64,000 nt of DNA from Marinifilum flexuosum (GCF_003610555.1 NZ_RAPQ01000010.1:663117-727116), one strand, 5' to 3'. Counted from the stretch's first letter, positions 17,750 to 27,090 are shown. Program-made: numbers and translations. The notes: generated by a model not told the origin, from the letters alone.

Positions 17750-18595
17750 ATGAAAAAAAGCTTATTACTATTAATTGGTCTGGCACTATTCTGTTCTGCG
17801 AATGTAATGTCGCAAACAAAAGCAACCAGTGTGTACAGTAAAAATCACATTAAGAATCGTAAACCAATTCCTTTCTCAAACATTCGCGAATCGGATGTAA
17901 TGTGGTCGAAATTGGTTTGGAGAATTGTTGATTTAAGGGAGAAAATGAACCTTCCTATGTATTATCCAACTACTCCACAAGACGATCGTTACAGCTTAAT
18001 TGATTTATTAATGTACGGCATCGAGAATGAAGGTTTAACTGCTTATTCAACAACCGATGATGAATTTAAAGAGCCAATGACATTGGACGAAATTCATGCA
18101 AAATTCGATGCACAAGCCGATACCATTATGCAACGCAACAGATTAACTGGTGAATTGGAACCAGTAATCATTCCTGGAGAAATGCACACCGATGATGTGA
18201 AGCGTTATATGGTAAAAGAGCAATGGTTCTTTGATAAGCAAACTTCAACCATGCAAGTTCGAATTATTGGTATTTGTCCAATTCGTGAGTATGTAAAAGA
18301 TGGCGATACAGCAATGGATGGTGTTCAAAAGAAACAGCTATTTTGGATTTATTTCCCAGAAGCAAGACCATTGTTAGCTACACACGAGGTATTTAATCCT
18401 TTTAATGATGCAGCTCGTTATTCTTTCGATGATTTATTCATGAAAAGAAGATTTTCAAGCTATATCACTCAGATTTCTAACGTACACAACAACCGAGGAA
18501 TTAGCGAATATACAGTTGGTATTAATTCGATGCTAGAAGCTGAAAAAATTAAGAACGATATTTTCGAATATGAGCATGACCTTTGGGAATGGTAG
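17750..18595 (+). CDS. gldN: GldN/PorN periplasmic T9SS ring protein
   Basis: The 281-residue protein has a Sec signal peptide (to about residue 23, AxxA-like before QTKATS). The mature part carries the GldN features: RESDVMWSKLVWRIVDLREKMN, LIDLLMYGIENEGLTAY, VKEQWFFDKQTSTMQVRIIGICPI and LFWIYFPEARPLLATHEVFNP. It binds GldK to form the outer-membrane-associated ring. It is the last gene of the porP-gldKLMN operon; a bidirectional terminator follows 24 bp later. Confidence 0.95.
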   Translation: MKKSLLLLIGLALFCSANVMSQTKATSVYSKNHIKNRKPIPFSNIRESDVMWSKLVWRIVDLREKMNLPMYYPTTPQDDRYSLIDLLMYGIENEGLTAYSTTDDEFKEPMTLDEIHAKFDAQADTIMQRNRLTGELEPVIIPGEMHTDDVKRYMVKEQWFFDKQTSTMQVRIIGICPIREYVKDGDTAMDGVQKKQLFWIYFPEARPLLATHEVFNPFNDAARYSFDDLFMKRRFSSYITQISNVHNNRGISEYTVGINSMLEAEKIKNDIFEYEHDLWEW

Positions 18596-18617
18596 AATTT
18601 AATAAGCATTCAAATAA

Positions 18618-18647
18618 AAAAGGACCTCAAATTGAGGTCCTTTTCTT
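18618..18647. terminator. Bidirectional terminator between gldN and manC
   Basis: The near-perfect palindrome AAAAGGACCTC-AAATT-GAGGTCCTTTT has an A-run on one side and a T-run on the other, so it can end both the plus-strand gldN transcript and the convergent manC transcript. Confidence 0.85.
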
Positions 18648-18664
18648 TTGCTGAAATATTGAGT

Positions 18665-19753
18665 TTAAATGTACTCCTCTCCTTTTGTTATTTTCACATC
18701 GTTCACAAATTTTCGAATCTCCTGTTCATCACGCTTTCGGCAAATCAGCAGAGTCTTATCGGTATCAACAACAATGTAATCCTTTAAGCCTTGCACAACA
18801 ACCAACTTTTCGTTTGGTGCATTTACCAAGCAATCTTTCGATTCGTACAACATTACATTTTCTCCTTGAATGGCATTTTGATTGTCATCTTTTGTAGAGT
18901 GTTCATACATTGACCCCCAGGTTCCTAAATCAGACCAACCAAATTCAGTACAATATACATATACATTATCCGATTTTTCAAGAATACCATAGTCGATAGA
19001 GATATTCTGACATTCAGGATAAATCTTATCAATTGCATCTTGTTCTTTTGCTGTATCAATATCCTCAAGGATTGAATCAAATAATGCATTTACATCAGGC
19101 AAGAATTTATTAAATGCATCATGAATGGCTTGCAATGACCACAAGAATATTCCAGAATTCCAGAAAAATTCTCCCGACTCATAAAATATCTTTGCCAAAT
19201 CTAAATGTGGCTTCTCGGTAAATGTCTTTACCGGATAAATATCAGAAGATTTGTCTACCGATTTTTTCCCAACCTGAATGTAACCGTATCCAGTCTCAGG
19301 TCTGCTTGGCTGCATTCCTAATGTTAGTAGTTTATCCTCATTATTTACAAAATCGATTCCCTCTTTTAAAACCTCCAAGAATTTTACTTCGTTCAGAATT
19401 AAATGATCCGCTGGAGTAACCACTACTGAAGCATTGGGATTTCTTTTTAAAATCTTATAATTTGCGTAAGCAATACAAGGCGCTGTATTTCTTCTTAAAG
19501 GTTCCAACAAAACCTGATCTTCTTTCATTTCAGGAATCTGCTCCAATACCAAATCCTTATATATGGCATTGGTAACCACAAAAAAGTTTTCAACCGGGCA
19601 AACCGAAGCAAACCTTTCAAAGGTGTGTCGAATTAAAGTTTTACCGGTTCCAAGAATATCAAGAAATTGTTTCGGTCGCAAATTTTTACTCAATGGCCAG
19701 AATCTAGAGCCGACTCCTCCTGCCATAATTACGCAGTAGTTATTTGGATTCAT
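18665..19753 (-). CDS. manC: Mannose-1-phosphate guanylyltransferase
   Basis: The enzyme makes GDP-mannose from mannose-1-phosphate and GTP for polysaccharide and glycoprotein synthesis. The 362 residues open with CVIMAGGVGSRFWPLSK and RPKQFLDI, the nucleotide-sugar pyrophosphorylase signature. They also contain VVTPADHLI, GYGYIQVG, FTEKPHLD and FFWNSGIFLW. The protein lacks the C-terminal isomerase domain found in bifunctional ManC/AlgA, as usual for the short Bacteroidota form. It is monocistronic. Confidence 0.92.
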   Translation of the reverse strand: MNPNNYCVIMAGGVGSRFWPLSKNLRPKQFLDILGTGKTLIRHTFERFASVCPVENFFVVTNAIYKDLVLEQIPEMKEDQVLLEPLRRNTAPCIAYANYKILKRNPNASVVVTPADHLILNEVKFLEVLKEGIDFVNNEDKLLTLGMQPSRPETGYGYIQVGKKSVDKSSDIYPVKTFTEKPHLDLAKIFYESGEFFWNSGIFLWSLQAIHDAFNKFLPDVNALFDSILEDIDTAKEQDAIDKIYPECQNISIDYGILEKSDNVYVYCTEFGWSDLGTWGSMYEHSTKDDNQNAIQGENVMLYESKDCLVNAPNEKLVVVQGLKDYIVVDTDKTLLICRKRDEQEIRKFVNDVKITKGEEYI

Positions 19754-19908
19754 ATTTGATTATTAATAATATGCATATAAATATTAGATATCCTAAAATA
19801 CAGAAAACTCAATTCAAATCAAAAATAGTTTTGGTATTACTGAACACGAGTTACGCAAGCAATTCAATAAGTAAATTATTTGTACTTTTATCGTAAACAA
19901 GTTAAGTT

Positions 19909-20649
19909 ATGAATCTGTTTGAACACGTTGGTAAATTCTCTAGATTCCTTCTTTTGGTACTTTCCAAACCAGAAAAGGGTAAAATATTTTTCTCACAAAT
20001 TGTGAGGGAAATTCATAAGCTTGGAATCAATTCAATTGGGATTGTTGTAATTATTTCTCTGTTCATGGGAGCTGTTATTACATTGCAAACGGCATACAAT
20101 ATGCTTAACCCACTTTTGCCCGATTATTTGGTAGGCTATACAACCAGGGAGTCCATGCTTCTTGAATTTTCATCAACCATTGTAGGTTTGATTCTTGCAG
20201 GTAAAGTTGGTTCAAATATCGCATCTGAAATTGGATCTATGAGAGTTACAGAACAAATTGATGCTTTGGAAATAATGGGTATTAACTCTGCAAATCACTT
20301 AATTCTTCCCAAAATAGTAGCGGCTATTTTTATTAATCCATTCTTGTATGTTTTAAGTGTATTTGTAGGAATATTAGGTGGATTAGCAGCAGGATACTTA
20401 ACCAGTACGGTAGCAGTATCAGAATTCATTTATGGCATTCAATATGGTTTTATTCCCTACTATATCACTTATTCATTAATAAAAACAGCTGTTTTTGCCT
20501 TTATTATTACAGCCGTTCCATCCTACTATGGTTATTACGTAAAAGGCGGAGCTCTCGAAGTGGGTAAAGCCAGCACAAAAGCGGTTGTAAACAGCAGTAT
20601 CTTAATACTATTGGCTAACGTGATACTTACACAAATTCTCTTAAAATGA
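19909..20649 (+). CDS. mlaE: MlaE-type ABC transporter permease (lipid trafficking)
   Basis: The 246-residue integral membrane protein has five to six hydrophobic helices and the MlaE family landmarks: FMGAVITLQTAYNM, the cytoplasmic GSNIASEIGSMRVTEQIDALEIMGI coupling helix, and NHLILPKIVAAIFINP. MlaE with MlaF forms an ABC complex moving phospholipids or related lipids between the inner and outer membranes. The gene overlaps the ATPase gene by 4 bp, so the two are translationally coupled. No MCE-domain substrate-binding gene is in this window. Confidence 0.92.
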   Translation: MNLFEHVGKFSRFLLLVLSKPEKGKIFFSQIVREIHKLGINSIGIVVIISLFMGAVITLQTAYNMLNPLLPDYLVGYTTRESMLLEFSSTIVGLILAGKVGSNIASEIGSMRVTEQIDALEIMGINSANHLILPKIVAAIFINPFLYVLSVFVGILGGLAAGYLTSTVAVSEFIYGIQYGFIPYYITYSLIKTAVFAFIITAVPSYYGYYVKGGALEVGKASTKAVVNSSILILLANVILTQILLK

Positions 20650-21398
20650 TCAGACTGGAAAACGTAAATAAAGCATTTGGCGATTTAAAAGTCTTAAACG
20701 ATATCTCCATTACCTTCGAATCAGGTAAAACGAATTTAATCATCGGTCAAAGTGGATCAGGTAAAACTGTTTTGCTTAAATCGATTATTGGTTTACATGA
20801 TGTGGATAATGGTGCAATTTATTACAACGACAGAAATTTTACTGAGCTAAATCACAAAGGCAAAAAAGAAATCCGCAAGGAAATGGGAATGGTTTTTCAG
20901 GGCGGAGCATTATTCGATTCTTTAAATGTAAAAGAAAATGTGAAATTTCCTTTGGACATGTTCTCAACCATGTCGGAAAAAGAGAAAAACAAAAGGGTAG
21001 AGTTTTGTTTGGATAGAGTAAACATTAAAAATGCCAATCACCTTTTTCCCGCCGAAATAAGTGGTGGAATGCAAAAACGTGTGGCAATTGCAAGGGCAAT
21101 CGCTTTAAATCCCAAGTATTTATTTTGCGATGAGCCGAACTCTGGTTTAGATCCAGTAACAGCAATTGTTATTGATAATTTGATTCAAGAAATTACCAAA
21201 GAGTTTAACATGACAACCATTATTAATACTCACGACATGAATTCAGTTATGGAAATTGGTGAGAAAATACTTTTCATTAGTAAGGGATATAAGGCATGGG
21301 AAGGAAATAAAGATCAAATCTTCAATACCAAAAATCAGGCTTTAAATGATTTTGTATTTGCTTCCGATTTGTTTAAAAACATTAAAAAATCAACCTGA
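20646..21398 (+). CDS. mlaF: MlaF-type ABC transporter ATPase
   Basis: The 250-residue ATPase has Walker A GQSGSGKT at 34-41, a Q-loop in MGMVFQGGALFDSL, the signature SGGMQKR, Walker B YLFCDEPNSGLD and the switch His in NTHDMNSV. VFQGGALFDSL and the NSGLDP variant are typical of the MlaF/Ttg2A lipid-transport branch. It pairs with the overlapping permease gene upstream. Confidence 0.93.
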   Translation: MIRLENVNKAFGDLKVLNDISITFESGKTNLIIGQSGSGKTVLLKSIIGLHDVDNGAIYYNDRNFTELNHKGKKEIRKEMGMVFQGGALFDSLNVKENVKFPLDMFSTMSEKEKNKRVEFCLDRVNIKNANHLFPAEISGGMQKRVAIARAIALNPKYLFCDEPNSGLDPVTAIVIDNLIQEITKEFNMTTIINTHDMNSVMEIGEKILFISKGYKAWEGNKDQIFNTKNQALNDFVFASDLFKNIKKST

Positions 21399-21433
21399 TT
21401 GCTTCTAAATCCATAGATTACGCAAGCAATTGT

Positions 21434-21441
21434 TATCTTTG
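21434..21441 (+). promoter_or_regulatory. -7 box TATCTTTG upstream of the DUF4296 gene
   Basis: TATCTTTG is a perfect match to the Bacteroidota -7 consensus TAnnTTTG. Transcription would start near 21448, 18 nt before the ATG at 21466, which supports that start over an upstream TTG at 21430. No TTG was seen at the ideal -33 distance. Confidence 0.5.
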
Positions 21442-21465
21442 CCCAACAAACAAGTTAAGTTTTCG

Positions 21466-22299
21466 ATGAATAAAGTATTGATAATTACCATAGCCACCAT
21501 TTCGATTTTTCTATTTTCTTGCTCTAAGGAAAAAAAGAATCCTCCTAAATTAAATCAGGAAGAATTTACAAAAATGCTAATTGATATTCACATTGCAGAT
21601 GGTACTATGTCTGCACAGAATATTTACCGAGCTGGCAAAAATTATCGACCAAGTTATTATTACAATTCCATTTACGAAAAGTATAAATTACAACCTGCTG
21701 AATTCGATTCATGCGTAGCATACTATGCTGAAAATACAGCCAACTTTACGAAAATTTACGATAAGGTGATTGACTCTCTAAACCGATTAGAAACTAAATA
21801 TCGTATTGATATAAAAAATGCAAAACTTGAACAGGATACCATAAACCTGTGGAAAAGAAAAAAACACTGGATTGTTCCAAAGCAAGGTAAACCAACTTTT
21901 AGTTTTAGAATTCCTATCACAGAAACGGGTATTTATACAGTATCTGCTGACATCAGAATATTTCAAAAAGACCAAACAGAAAATCCAACAATGGAAGCCT
22001 ATTTCTGGAAAAAAGATACAACTAACGGTCCGCAAAAAATACATTTCGATCCTATTAAAATTGAAAAAGATTCCATTTTTAAAACTTATTCTATTCAATT
22101 AGAATATCCTGATACCACATATACTCATTTGGTAGGTGATTTGTTTAGTTGGGATAACGATCTTAGAATATTTACTCAGGAATATGAGATTAAGAATATT
22201 AAAATTTATAATCCTGAAATGAAACCTGACACAACTGAAATTGAAAGGGAAATAAAAAGACACATGGATCGAGAAGAATTTATTCCTGATATAAGATGA
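21466..22299 (+). CDS. DUF4296 lipoprotein
   Basis: The 277-residue protein has a lipoprotein signal ending at Cys19 (SIFLFSC). Residues of about 28-110 (QEEFTKMLIDIHIADGTMS, a YYNSIYEKYKL segment, FDSCVAYYAENTANFTKIYDKVID) match DUF4296, a helical domain of unknown function in Bacteroidota lipoproteins. The second half is a predicted beta domain with FSFRIPITETGIYTVSADI that resembles a carbohydrate-binding-like sandwich (inference). It overlaps the next gene by 4 bp (ATGA), so both are likely translated together. The start at 21466 is chosen for the signal peptide and the promoter position. Confidence 0.8.
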   Translation: MNKVLIITIATISIFLFSCSKEKKNPPKLNQEEFTKMLIDIHIADGTMSAQNIYRAGKNYRPSYYYNSIYEKYKLQPAEFDSCVAYYAENTANFTKIYDKVIDSLNRLETKYRIDIKNAKLEQDTINLWKRKKHWIVPKQGKPTFSFRIPITETGIYTVSADIRIFQKDQTENPTMEAYFWKKDTTNGPQKIHFDPIKIEKDSIFKTYSIQLEYPDTTYTHLVGDLFSWDNDLRIFTQEYEIKNIKIYNPEMKPDTTEIEREIKRHMDREEFIPDIR

Positions 22300-23090
22300 G
22301 AAAAATAACTGCCAATTATATTTTTCCAGTCAGCTCAGCTCCTTTAAAAAATGGCATAATTGTTCTTGATGATACCAATAGAATTGTGGATATTATTGAC
22401 ACGAAGAACAATTTTAAAGAGATTGAGAACCTAGAGTTTTATGGTGGAACCATAGTACCCGGCTTTGTTGATGCCTTTACTTTGCTTTCATACAGTAATT
22501 TTACAGCTAAAGATTTAAATGATTGCCTTGCTGGTGATTTTAATGCCAAGCTTAAGTCGAAAGTAAATTCATTACCAACCGATTTACCATCTTTACAAAG
22601 AGGCATTAACCATTTGGAAGCTTTTGGAACAAAAGCAGCAGCTGATCTGTTTCCTCATCAAGATTCACAATCGAAGAAAGAGAAGTCAAAAGTTCATTTT
22701 GTTACTCCGCATGAGAATTTAATCTATCAACTTGCGGGAAACGAAGAAGCATACACCAATTCCATTGCTTTAATAAATCATTTAGTAATGGACGTATGCG
22801 AAATGGAAATCAGAAATAATAATCAATTTTGCATTGGAACAGGATCGCTTGGTACACACCAAAAGCTTTCCATTTTTGAAGAAATGAAGCTGATTCAGCA
22901 AAAATTCCCTAAACTATCTGTTTGGGAAATCATAAAATGGGCAAGTTTAAATCCTGCTCAAAATTTAAAAATTGAGAATGATTTTGGATCTTTAGAAATC
23001 GGTAAAAAACCAGGATTAAATCTAATTTCAGGAATTGATTACACCAACAATCAGCTAACAAGTCAAGCCGAGCTAAAAATTTTGATTTAA
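22296..23090 (+). CDS. Degenerate amidohydrolase-family protein
   Basis: The 264-residue protein keeps the two ends of a metal-dependent amidohydrolase. The N-terminal beta sandwich has NGIIVLDDTNRIVDI and PGFVDA. The C-terminal part, from CIGTGSLGTHQKLSIFEEM through SLNPAQNLKIENDFGSLEIGKKPG, matches the end of guanine/cytosine-deaminase-like enzymes. The metal ligands are gone: the usual PGFVDAHxH reads PGFVDAFTL (residues 55-63), the GTDSL aspartate is Gly183, and the middle of the barrel with its histidines is shortened by more than 100 residues. It is probably not a hydrolase now. It overlaps the DUF4296 gene by 4 bp and is convergent with a glycosyltransferase (4-bp tail overlap). Confidence 0.8.
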   Translation: MRKITANYIFPVSSAPLKNGIIVLDDTNRIVDIIDTKNNFKEIENLEFYGGTIVPGFVDAFTLLSYSNFTAKDLNDCLAGDFNAKLKSKVNSLPTDLPSLQRGINHLEAFGTKAAADLFPHQDSQSKKEKSKVHFVTPHENLIYQLAGNEEAYTNSIALINHLVMDVCEMEIRNNNQFCIGTGSLGTHQKLSIFEEMKLIQQKFPKLSVWEIIKWASLNPAQNLKIENDFGSLEIGKKPGLNLISGIDYTNNQLTSQAELKILI

Positions 23091-24376
23091 GAAGAGAATC
23101 TTGCAGCTTTATCCAAAAGCTCAACCAACTTTTCTTCCAAAGTATCAAAAGAGAAATATTTCTTTCCCAATTGATAATTGTATTCACTGATTTCCCGATT
23201 TAACGTTTCATTATGAATCACTTCTTTCATATCCGTTAATGCTTTATCGGTAATAATATTATCCTCAAGCATAACTGTTTTAAATCCCTTACTTCCTATA
23301 TCAGGCCAATAAACCGGCTTGTAATTGTTCACAAAAATTGGGCATTTTCCTAATACCGATTCAATAAATGCATTCCCAAAACCTTCATAAGTACTAAAAT
23401 AGGTACTTGCTTTGGCATGAGCATAGGCATCGGAAAGAGCATAGGATTTGCTTCCAGGAGTTTGTCTTCTATTGTTCTTGATAATATGCGAAGCAAACAT
23501 CACTTGTCCTTCCAACTTCAACTCATGAATTTGTTCAATCAATTCATTGTAGTACACGTTTCCCTCATCATCGGAATGACTTCCGGTAATTACCAGTTTT
23601 GCATTTGAATCTTCAAGCATATGAATTAGCTGAATGGCTGTTTCAATTCCTTTGCGACGCACAATCCGGGTAACCTGAGCCAGTATGTAATCATTCTCCT
23701 TAAAACCTAAATTTTGCTTTAAATTGATATTGGTTTCATTAATCTCACCAAAAGGCAGGTCAAAATTCATAACATTGGGCACAACAACAGATTTCCTATC
23801 GAATCTTGTTTGCAATGTATCTTTACCGTAAGTATTAATTACTGCATGAAAAACATTAGGCAATCGCAATGGAAAATTATCGGCTACAATTTGATTAATT
23901 TCCGGATATGGAGAAAGATACCTATCCCCTCTTTCCCAATAAAAATCATGATCGTGAGTAATGCTAGGTAATCCTAGCTCAACTATTGCTTTCTTAATAC
24001 CCAAGCCCATTTCCAGATGTGCAGGCAAAGCTGAAGCATTCTCAGAAACAAAAACATCAATTTTCTTTTCTCTTGCCCAATCAACAATCTTATTTCCAAT
24101 TAAATCGGAATAGAAATGGATATGCTCCAAAAGTTCTGGTAAATTATTATCCGGAAAGTGAAATGCTTTCTTTTGTCCCCAAAAACCTTCAGGCGAGAAA
24201 AAAGACATTTCAGGTACCAATGTTTCAAACTGAGGATCTAATTTTCTTTCCTCGAACTGTCCGGATAATGTGAACACTTCGTGTCCCATTTTTCGAAATA
24301 CTTTAATCCATTTTTCAGTTTCCAAAGCAACTCCATCAACACCTCCAATTCTTCCGATAAGTATCCCGATTCTCAT
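23087..24376 (-). CDS. GT4-type glycosyltransferase
   Basis: The 429-residue GT-B protein opens with MRIGILIGRIGGVDGVALET, an N-terminal Rossmann glycine loop. The C-terminal half carries the donor-binding features of GT4: ILAQVTRIVRRKGIETAIQLI, KLVITGSHSD, and the STYEGFGNAFIESVLGKCPIFVNNY segment with the E-x7-E-like pair. It likely transfers a hexose from a nucleotide sugar to a cell-surface acceptor. Substrate and pathway cannot be read from the sequence, and the neighbours are not a polysaccharide cluster. Confidence 0.82.
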   Translation of the reverse strand: MRIGILIGRIGGVDGVALETEKWIKVFRKMGHEVFTLSGQFEERKLDPQFETLVPEMSFFSPEGFWGQKKAFHFPDNNLPELLEHIHFYSDLIGNKIVDWAREKKIDVFVSENASALPAHLEMGLGIKKAIVELGLPSITHDHDFYWERGDRYLSPYPEINQIVADNFPLRLPNVFHAVINTYGKDTLQTRFDRKSVVVPNVMNFDLPFGEINETNINLKQNLGFKENDYILAQVTRIVRRKGIETAIQLIHMLEDSNAKLVITGSHSDDEGNVYYNELIEQIHELKLEGQVMFASHIIKNNRRQTPGSKSYALSDAYAHAKASTYFSTYEGFGNAFIESVLGKCPIFVNNYKPVYWPDIGSKGFKTVMLEDNIITDKALTDMKEVIHNETLNREISEYNYQLGKKYFSFDTLEEKLVELLDKAARFSS

Positions 24377-24548
24377 ATCAAATTCTTTTTTGCAACTTTT
24401 TATTTACGACAGTATTTCCCAATTGTTTCTACAATTTAAGTGTTTTTTATGGAAGGTGCGATATATTATTTTTTTGCTTGCTTATTGGCGGTAAAAGTAT
24501 AACTTTAAGTTTATTACCATTACAAAACTCAGAGTAAACACATAAACT

Positions 24549-25445
24549 ATGTTAAAATTTACGATCAGAGCAATCTGTTTTTTACTGATTTTCACAAATA
24601 CATTACTGTGCTTTTCGTGCAACAACAGTACTAGTTCAAAAGAAAGTAAACTGGAAAATAATCTCGCACAACCACAGAAGTTTGGTCCGGTAAAAAAACT
24701 CTTCTACAATGTTCCAAGTCCTATACAGGTAACTGAATTAATGAAGAAAATGGACCTTCCTTATCAACCAGATTTAATGAACTCTGTGAACAATGCCGAT
24801 AACTATTTATCGCAAGCCGATATTGCAATCAATATTGGAATTTATGGTGCTGACTTAAGCTATATCCGTATTTACAATCAATTTCAGGATGCTGCCCGAT
24901 ATCTTGCTGTAATTAAGAAATTCACACGTGAATTAGGCATCCCTGAAGAGCAGGAAAAAATTACAGCCAAAAGGGTAGAGGAAAATATTGCGAATCAGGA
25001 TTCCTTATTAAATATTATATCCGAAACATTCACCAAATCGGATAGTTATTTGAAAGAGAATCAACGTGGAGGAACTGCAGCACTAATAGTATTTGGCGGT
25101 TGGATAGAAACCCTATACCTGGCCACAAACATTATTGATTTAGATAAACCTCAAAAAGAGTTGGTAAGCTTAATTGCACAACAAAAACATTCTGTTAAAA
25201 ATTTAATTGGTTTGCTGAATCAATATCGAAATGATGAAAAAGTTAATGAGATATTACCTGATTTAAAAAAGCTAGATGCCAAGTTCAGAGAAATTGAACA
25301 GGTTAAAAAAACACCATCAAGCTTAAAATCGAAAAATGGAAAAACTATAATTCAAAATAAGGTTACATTAACCGCTTCGAACGAAACGATTAAAAGCATT
25401 CACGAAATTAACAATCGAATAAGAGCCAAGCTTACCGAATTATAA
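24549..25445 (+). CDS. Predicted lipoprotein, helical, unknown function
   Basis: I do not recognise this 298-residue protein. It begins with a hydrophobic signal (residues 7-22) and a Cys at 24 (CFSC), a weak lipobox. After a Ser/Asn-rich linker it is predicted to be nearly all alpha-helical, with two notable stretches: NADNYLSQADIAINIGIYGADLSYIRIYNQFQDAARY and GGTAALIVFGGWIETLYLATNII (first shown here only to locate it at about 94-130). It likely sits in the periplasm on a membrane. The next gene follows 22 bp downstream and encodes another small secreted protein, so the two probably form an operon ended by the 25956-25993 terminator. Confidence 0.65.
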   Translation: MLKFTIRAICFLLIFTNTLLCFSCNNSTSSKESKLENNLAQPQKFGPVKKLFYNVPSPIQVTELMKKMDLPYQPDLMNSVNNADNYLSQADIAINIGIYGADLSYIRIYNQFQDAARYLAVIKKFTRELGIPEEQEKITAKRVEENIANQDSLLNIISETFTKSDSYLKENQRGGTAALIVFGGWIETLYLATNIIDLDKPQKELVSLIAQQKHSVKNLIGLLNQYRNDEKVNEILPDLKKLDAKFREIEQVKKTPSSLKSKNGKTIIQNKVTLTASNETIKSIHEINNRIRAKLTEL

Positions 25446-25467
25446 TTTCTGTTTAAACTCACTACAT

Positions 25468-25926
25468 ATGAAGATATTATTAAAACTCATCATATTCTCA
25501 ATTTGCATTTTGGCTTTACCTAAATTCACTTTAGCCCAATGTAATGAATACACAAAAAAGGAATGTATTCCACAATTGAATCCTTACACCTTTAATGGGC
25601 AATTAAATAATGCAGTACTTTCTCAAGGAGAAACTGCTGAACTGCAATTGACTTTCTACAAAGACCAGGAATATAGAATTCTTGTAAAAGGGGAAGAGCA
25701 ATTGGGAAAAATACAGTTCCAACTGTTCGATACTGAATACAACCTACTCTACGATAACGCAGATGAAGATCATACCAACCTATGGGATTTTATGGTTGAA
25801 AGTACCGATGATTTTATCATTCGTGTGTTGGTTCCCGAAAATATGACCAAAGAGGAAATTGAAAGTGGATGCGTTTCGATTCTAATTGGATTTAGAGCAT
25901 TTGGATCAAGAACGATATTTAAGTAG
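25468..25926 (+). CDS. Small secreted protein, unknown function
   Basis: The 152-residue protein has a clear Sec signal peptide (KLIIFSICILALPKFTLAQ, cut after about residue 23). The mature N-terminus begins Gln-Cys, with a second Cys a few residues later (CNEYTKKEC). The rest is predicted beta-rich, with a jelly-roll-like pattern (AELQLTFYKDQEYRILVKG, KIQFQLFDTEYNLLYDN, DDFIIRVLVPE). The mature Gln1 would be a substrate for glutaminyl cyclase such as that encoded at 36260-37381 (inference). Function is unknown. Confidence 0.65.
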   Translation: MKILLKLIIFSICILALPKFTLAQCNEYTKKECIPQLNPYTFNGQLNNAVLSQGETAELQLTFYKDQEYRILVKGEEQLGKIQFQLFDTEYNLLYDNADEDHTNLWDFMVESTDDFIIRVLVPENMTKEEIESGCVSILIGFRAFGSRTIFK

Positions 25927-25955
25927 CCATTTGCTTCTTGACAAAAGTTTATAAT

Positions 25956-25993
25956 AAAAAACAAGCTTGCCAAATTTGGCAAGCTTGTTTTTT
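25956..25993. terminator. Perfect 38-nt palindromic bidirectional terminator
   Basis: The arms 25956-25974 and 25975-25993 are exact reverse complements (19 bp each), with A6 at one end and T6 at the other. They stop the plus-strand gene ending at 25926 and the convergent minus-strand gene ending at 26014. Confidence 0.92.
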
Positions 25994-26013
25994 ATCTTGT
26001 ATCGTAGAGTAAT

Positions 26014-26889
26014 CTATTTCAGTAAAAATTTCGCGTTTCCGATATGATTTCCTTCCGCAAATACATCAACTTTGTATTCTCCAGAAATTAAACTTCCATC
26101 ATTGTCCCAAAAAATTGCAACTTCCAATTCGTCTCCTTCATAATCGATTTCGCGCTTTGCAGAGTAAACCAGCTTGGTATTTTCAAAGTCGAATAACAAA
26201 TTCTGCGGATTCCCAAGAACCACCTCATCAGGACGAGTTAAACGAACAAAAATTTCTTTAGCTCCTGTAGATGCTGTAATATTTTTGCGTAAGGTAAAAC
26301 TGGTTTTCAATTTTACTGTTTTAGAGATTTTTTTAACCGTTTTACCCTTTTTATTGATTGGATAACAAGTAAGTCCGGCAACATCAAGAGTAGCAGCCTT
26401 ACTAATTACTTCTTTCATATTCTCGGTTGATTCCTCAAGCTTTTGGTTTCTCTCTTTTACCCAGTTAATTTGTTTTTTAACTCTTACATTTTCAGCAGTC
26501 AACAATTGGTTTCGAGTATTTAGGGAGTCGATCTGAACGATGTAATCTCTAAGAACTTCTTTCAATGTTCCTAACTCACGCTTGTATTTGTTAATCTCTG
26601 CATACGAATTGTTTCGAAATATTCTCATTCTTTCCAGAAGTTCTGAGATTTTTTCTTGCTCCATTTTTAACTGAACATTTAGAGTATCGTTGCTTGTTTG
26701 CAATGAATCATAGTCAGCAGAAAGCAATTCTAATTCACTTTGCAAGCTTAGTTTTTCAGCAGTAATTTCCCCAATATATCTTTTGTTTTCGCGATGTTCC
26801 GAGTAGTACATTACTGCAATAACAACCAATACTATTCCCAATCCTATTAGAACGCCTTTGTAAATCTTATCTTTCTTCTCGTTTTCCAT
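26014..26889 (-). CDS. Membrane-anchored coiled-coil protein, unknown function
   Basis: The 291-residue protein has a short basic cytoplasmic tail, one transmembrane helix (about residues 11-28, GVLIGLGIVLVVIAVMYY), and then about 120 residues of heptad-patterned coiled coil (AEKLSLQSELELLSADYDSL onward, to about residue 160). The last 110 residues are a predicted beta domain (KTSFTLRKNITASTGAKEIF, VAIFWDNDGSLISGEYKVDV). It should span from the inner membrane into the periplasm. I do not recognise the family by name. It is monocistronic and convergent with the plus-strand pair across the palindromic terminator. Confidence 0.7.
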   Translation of the reverse strand: MENEKKDKIYKGVLIGLGIVLVVIAVMYYSEHRENKRYIGEITAEKLSLQSELELLSADYDSLQTSNDTLNVQLKMEQEKISELLERMRIFRNNSYAEINKYKRELGTLKEVLRDYIVQIDSLNTRNQLLTAENVRVKKQINWVKERNQKLEESTENMKEVISKAATLDVAGLTCYPINKKGKTVKKISKTVKLKTSFTLRKNITASTGAKEIFVRLTRPDEVVLGNPQNLLFDFENTKLVYSAKREIDYEGDELEVAIFWDNDGSLISGEYKVDVFAEGNHIGNAKFLLK

Positions 26890-27052
26890 ATCTCCCGTGG
26901 TAATTCAGTCTTTTTAATGTTTCGTGCAAATTTACTTATCTTTTTTAAAAAATCCCTGTATCCATCATGTTATCAGATCATAATTTCTGATTTATAATGA
27001 ATATACAATAAAGCTTTAGTCAATTATTGTACCAAGTCAAAAATTAAAGCAC

Positions 27053-27090
27053 AAAAAAACGGAACTATCATTAAATGAAACAGTCCCGTT
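27053..27090 (-). terminator. Rho-independent terminator of the TonB receptor gene
   Basis: On the minus strand, AACGGGACT and AGTTCCGTT pair with one mismatch, enclosing a second small hairpin (TCAT/ATGA), and are followed by seven T. It is 48 nt past the stop at 27138. Confidence 0.8.

Noticed and set aside
20646..25445. Polysaccharide biosynthesis cluster around manC and the GT4 glycosyltransferase
   Set aside because: No polymerase, flippase or further glycosyltransferases are present; the genes are on different strands and separate transcription units.
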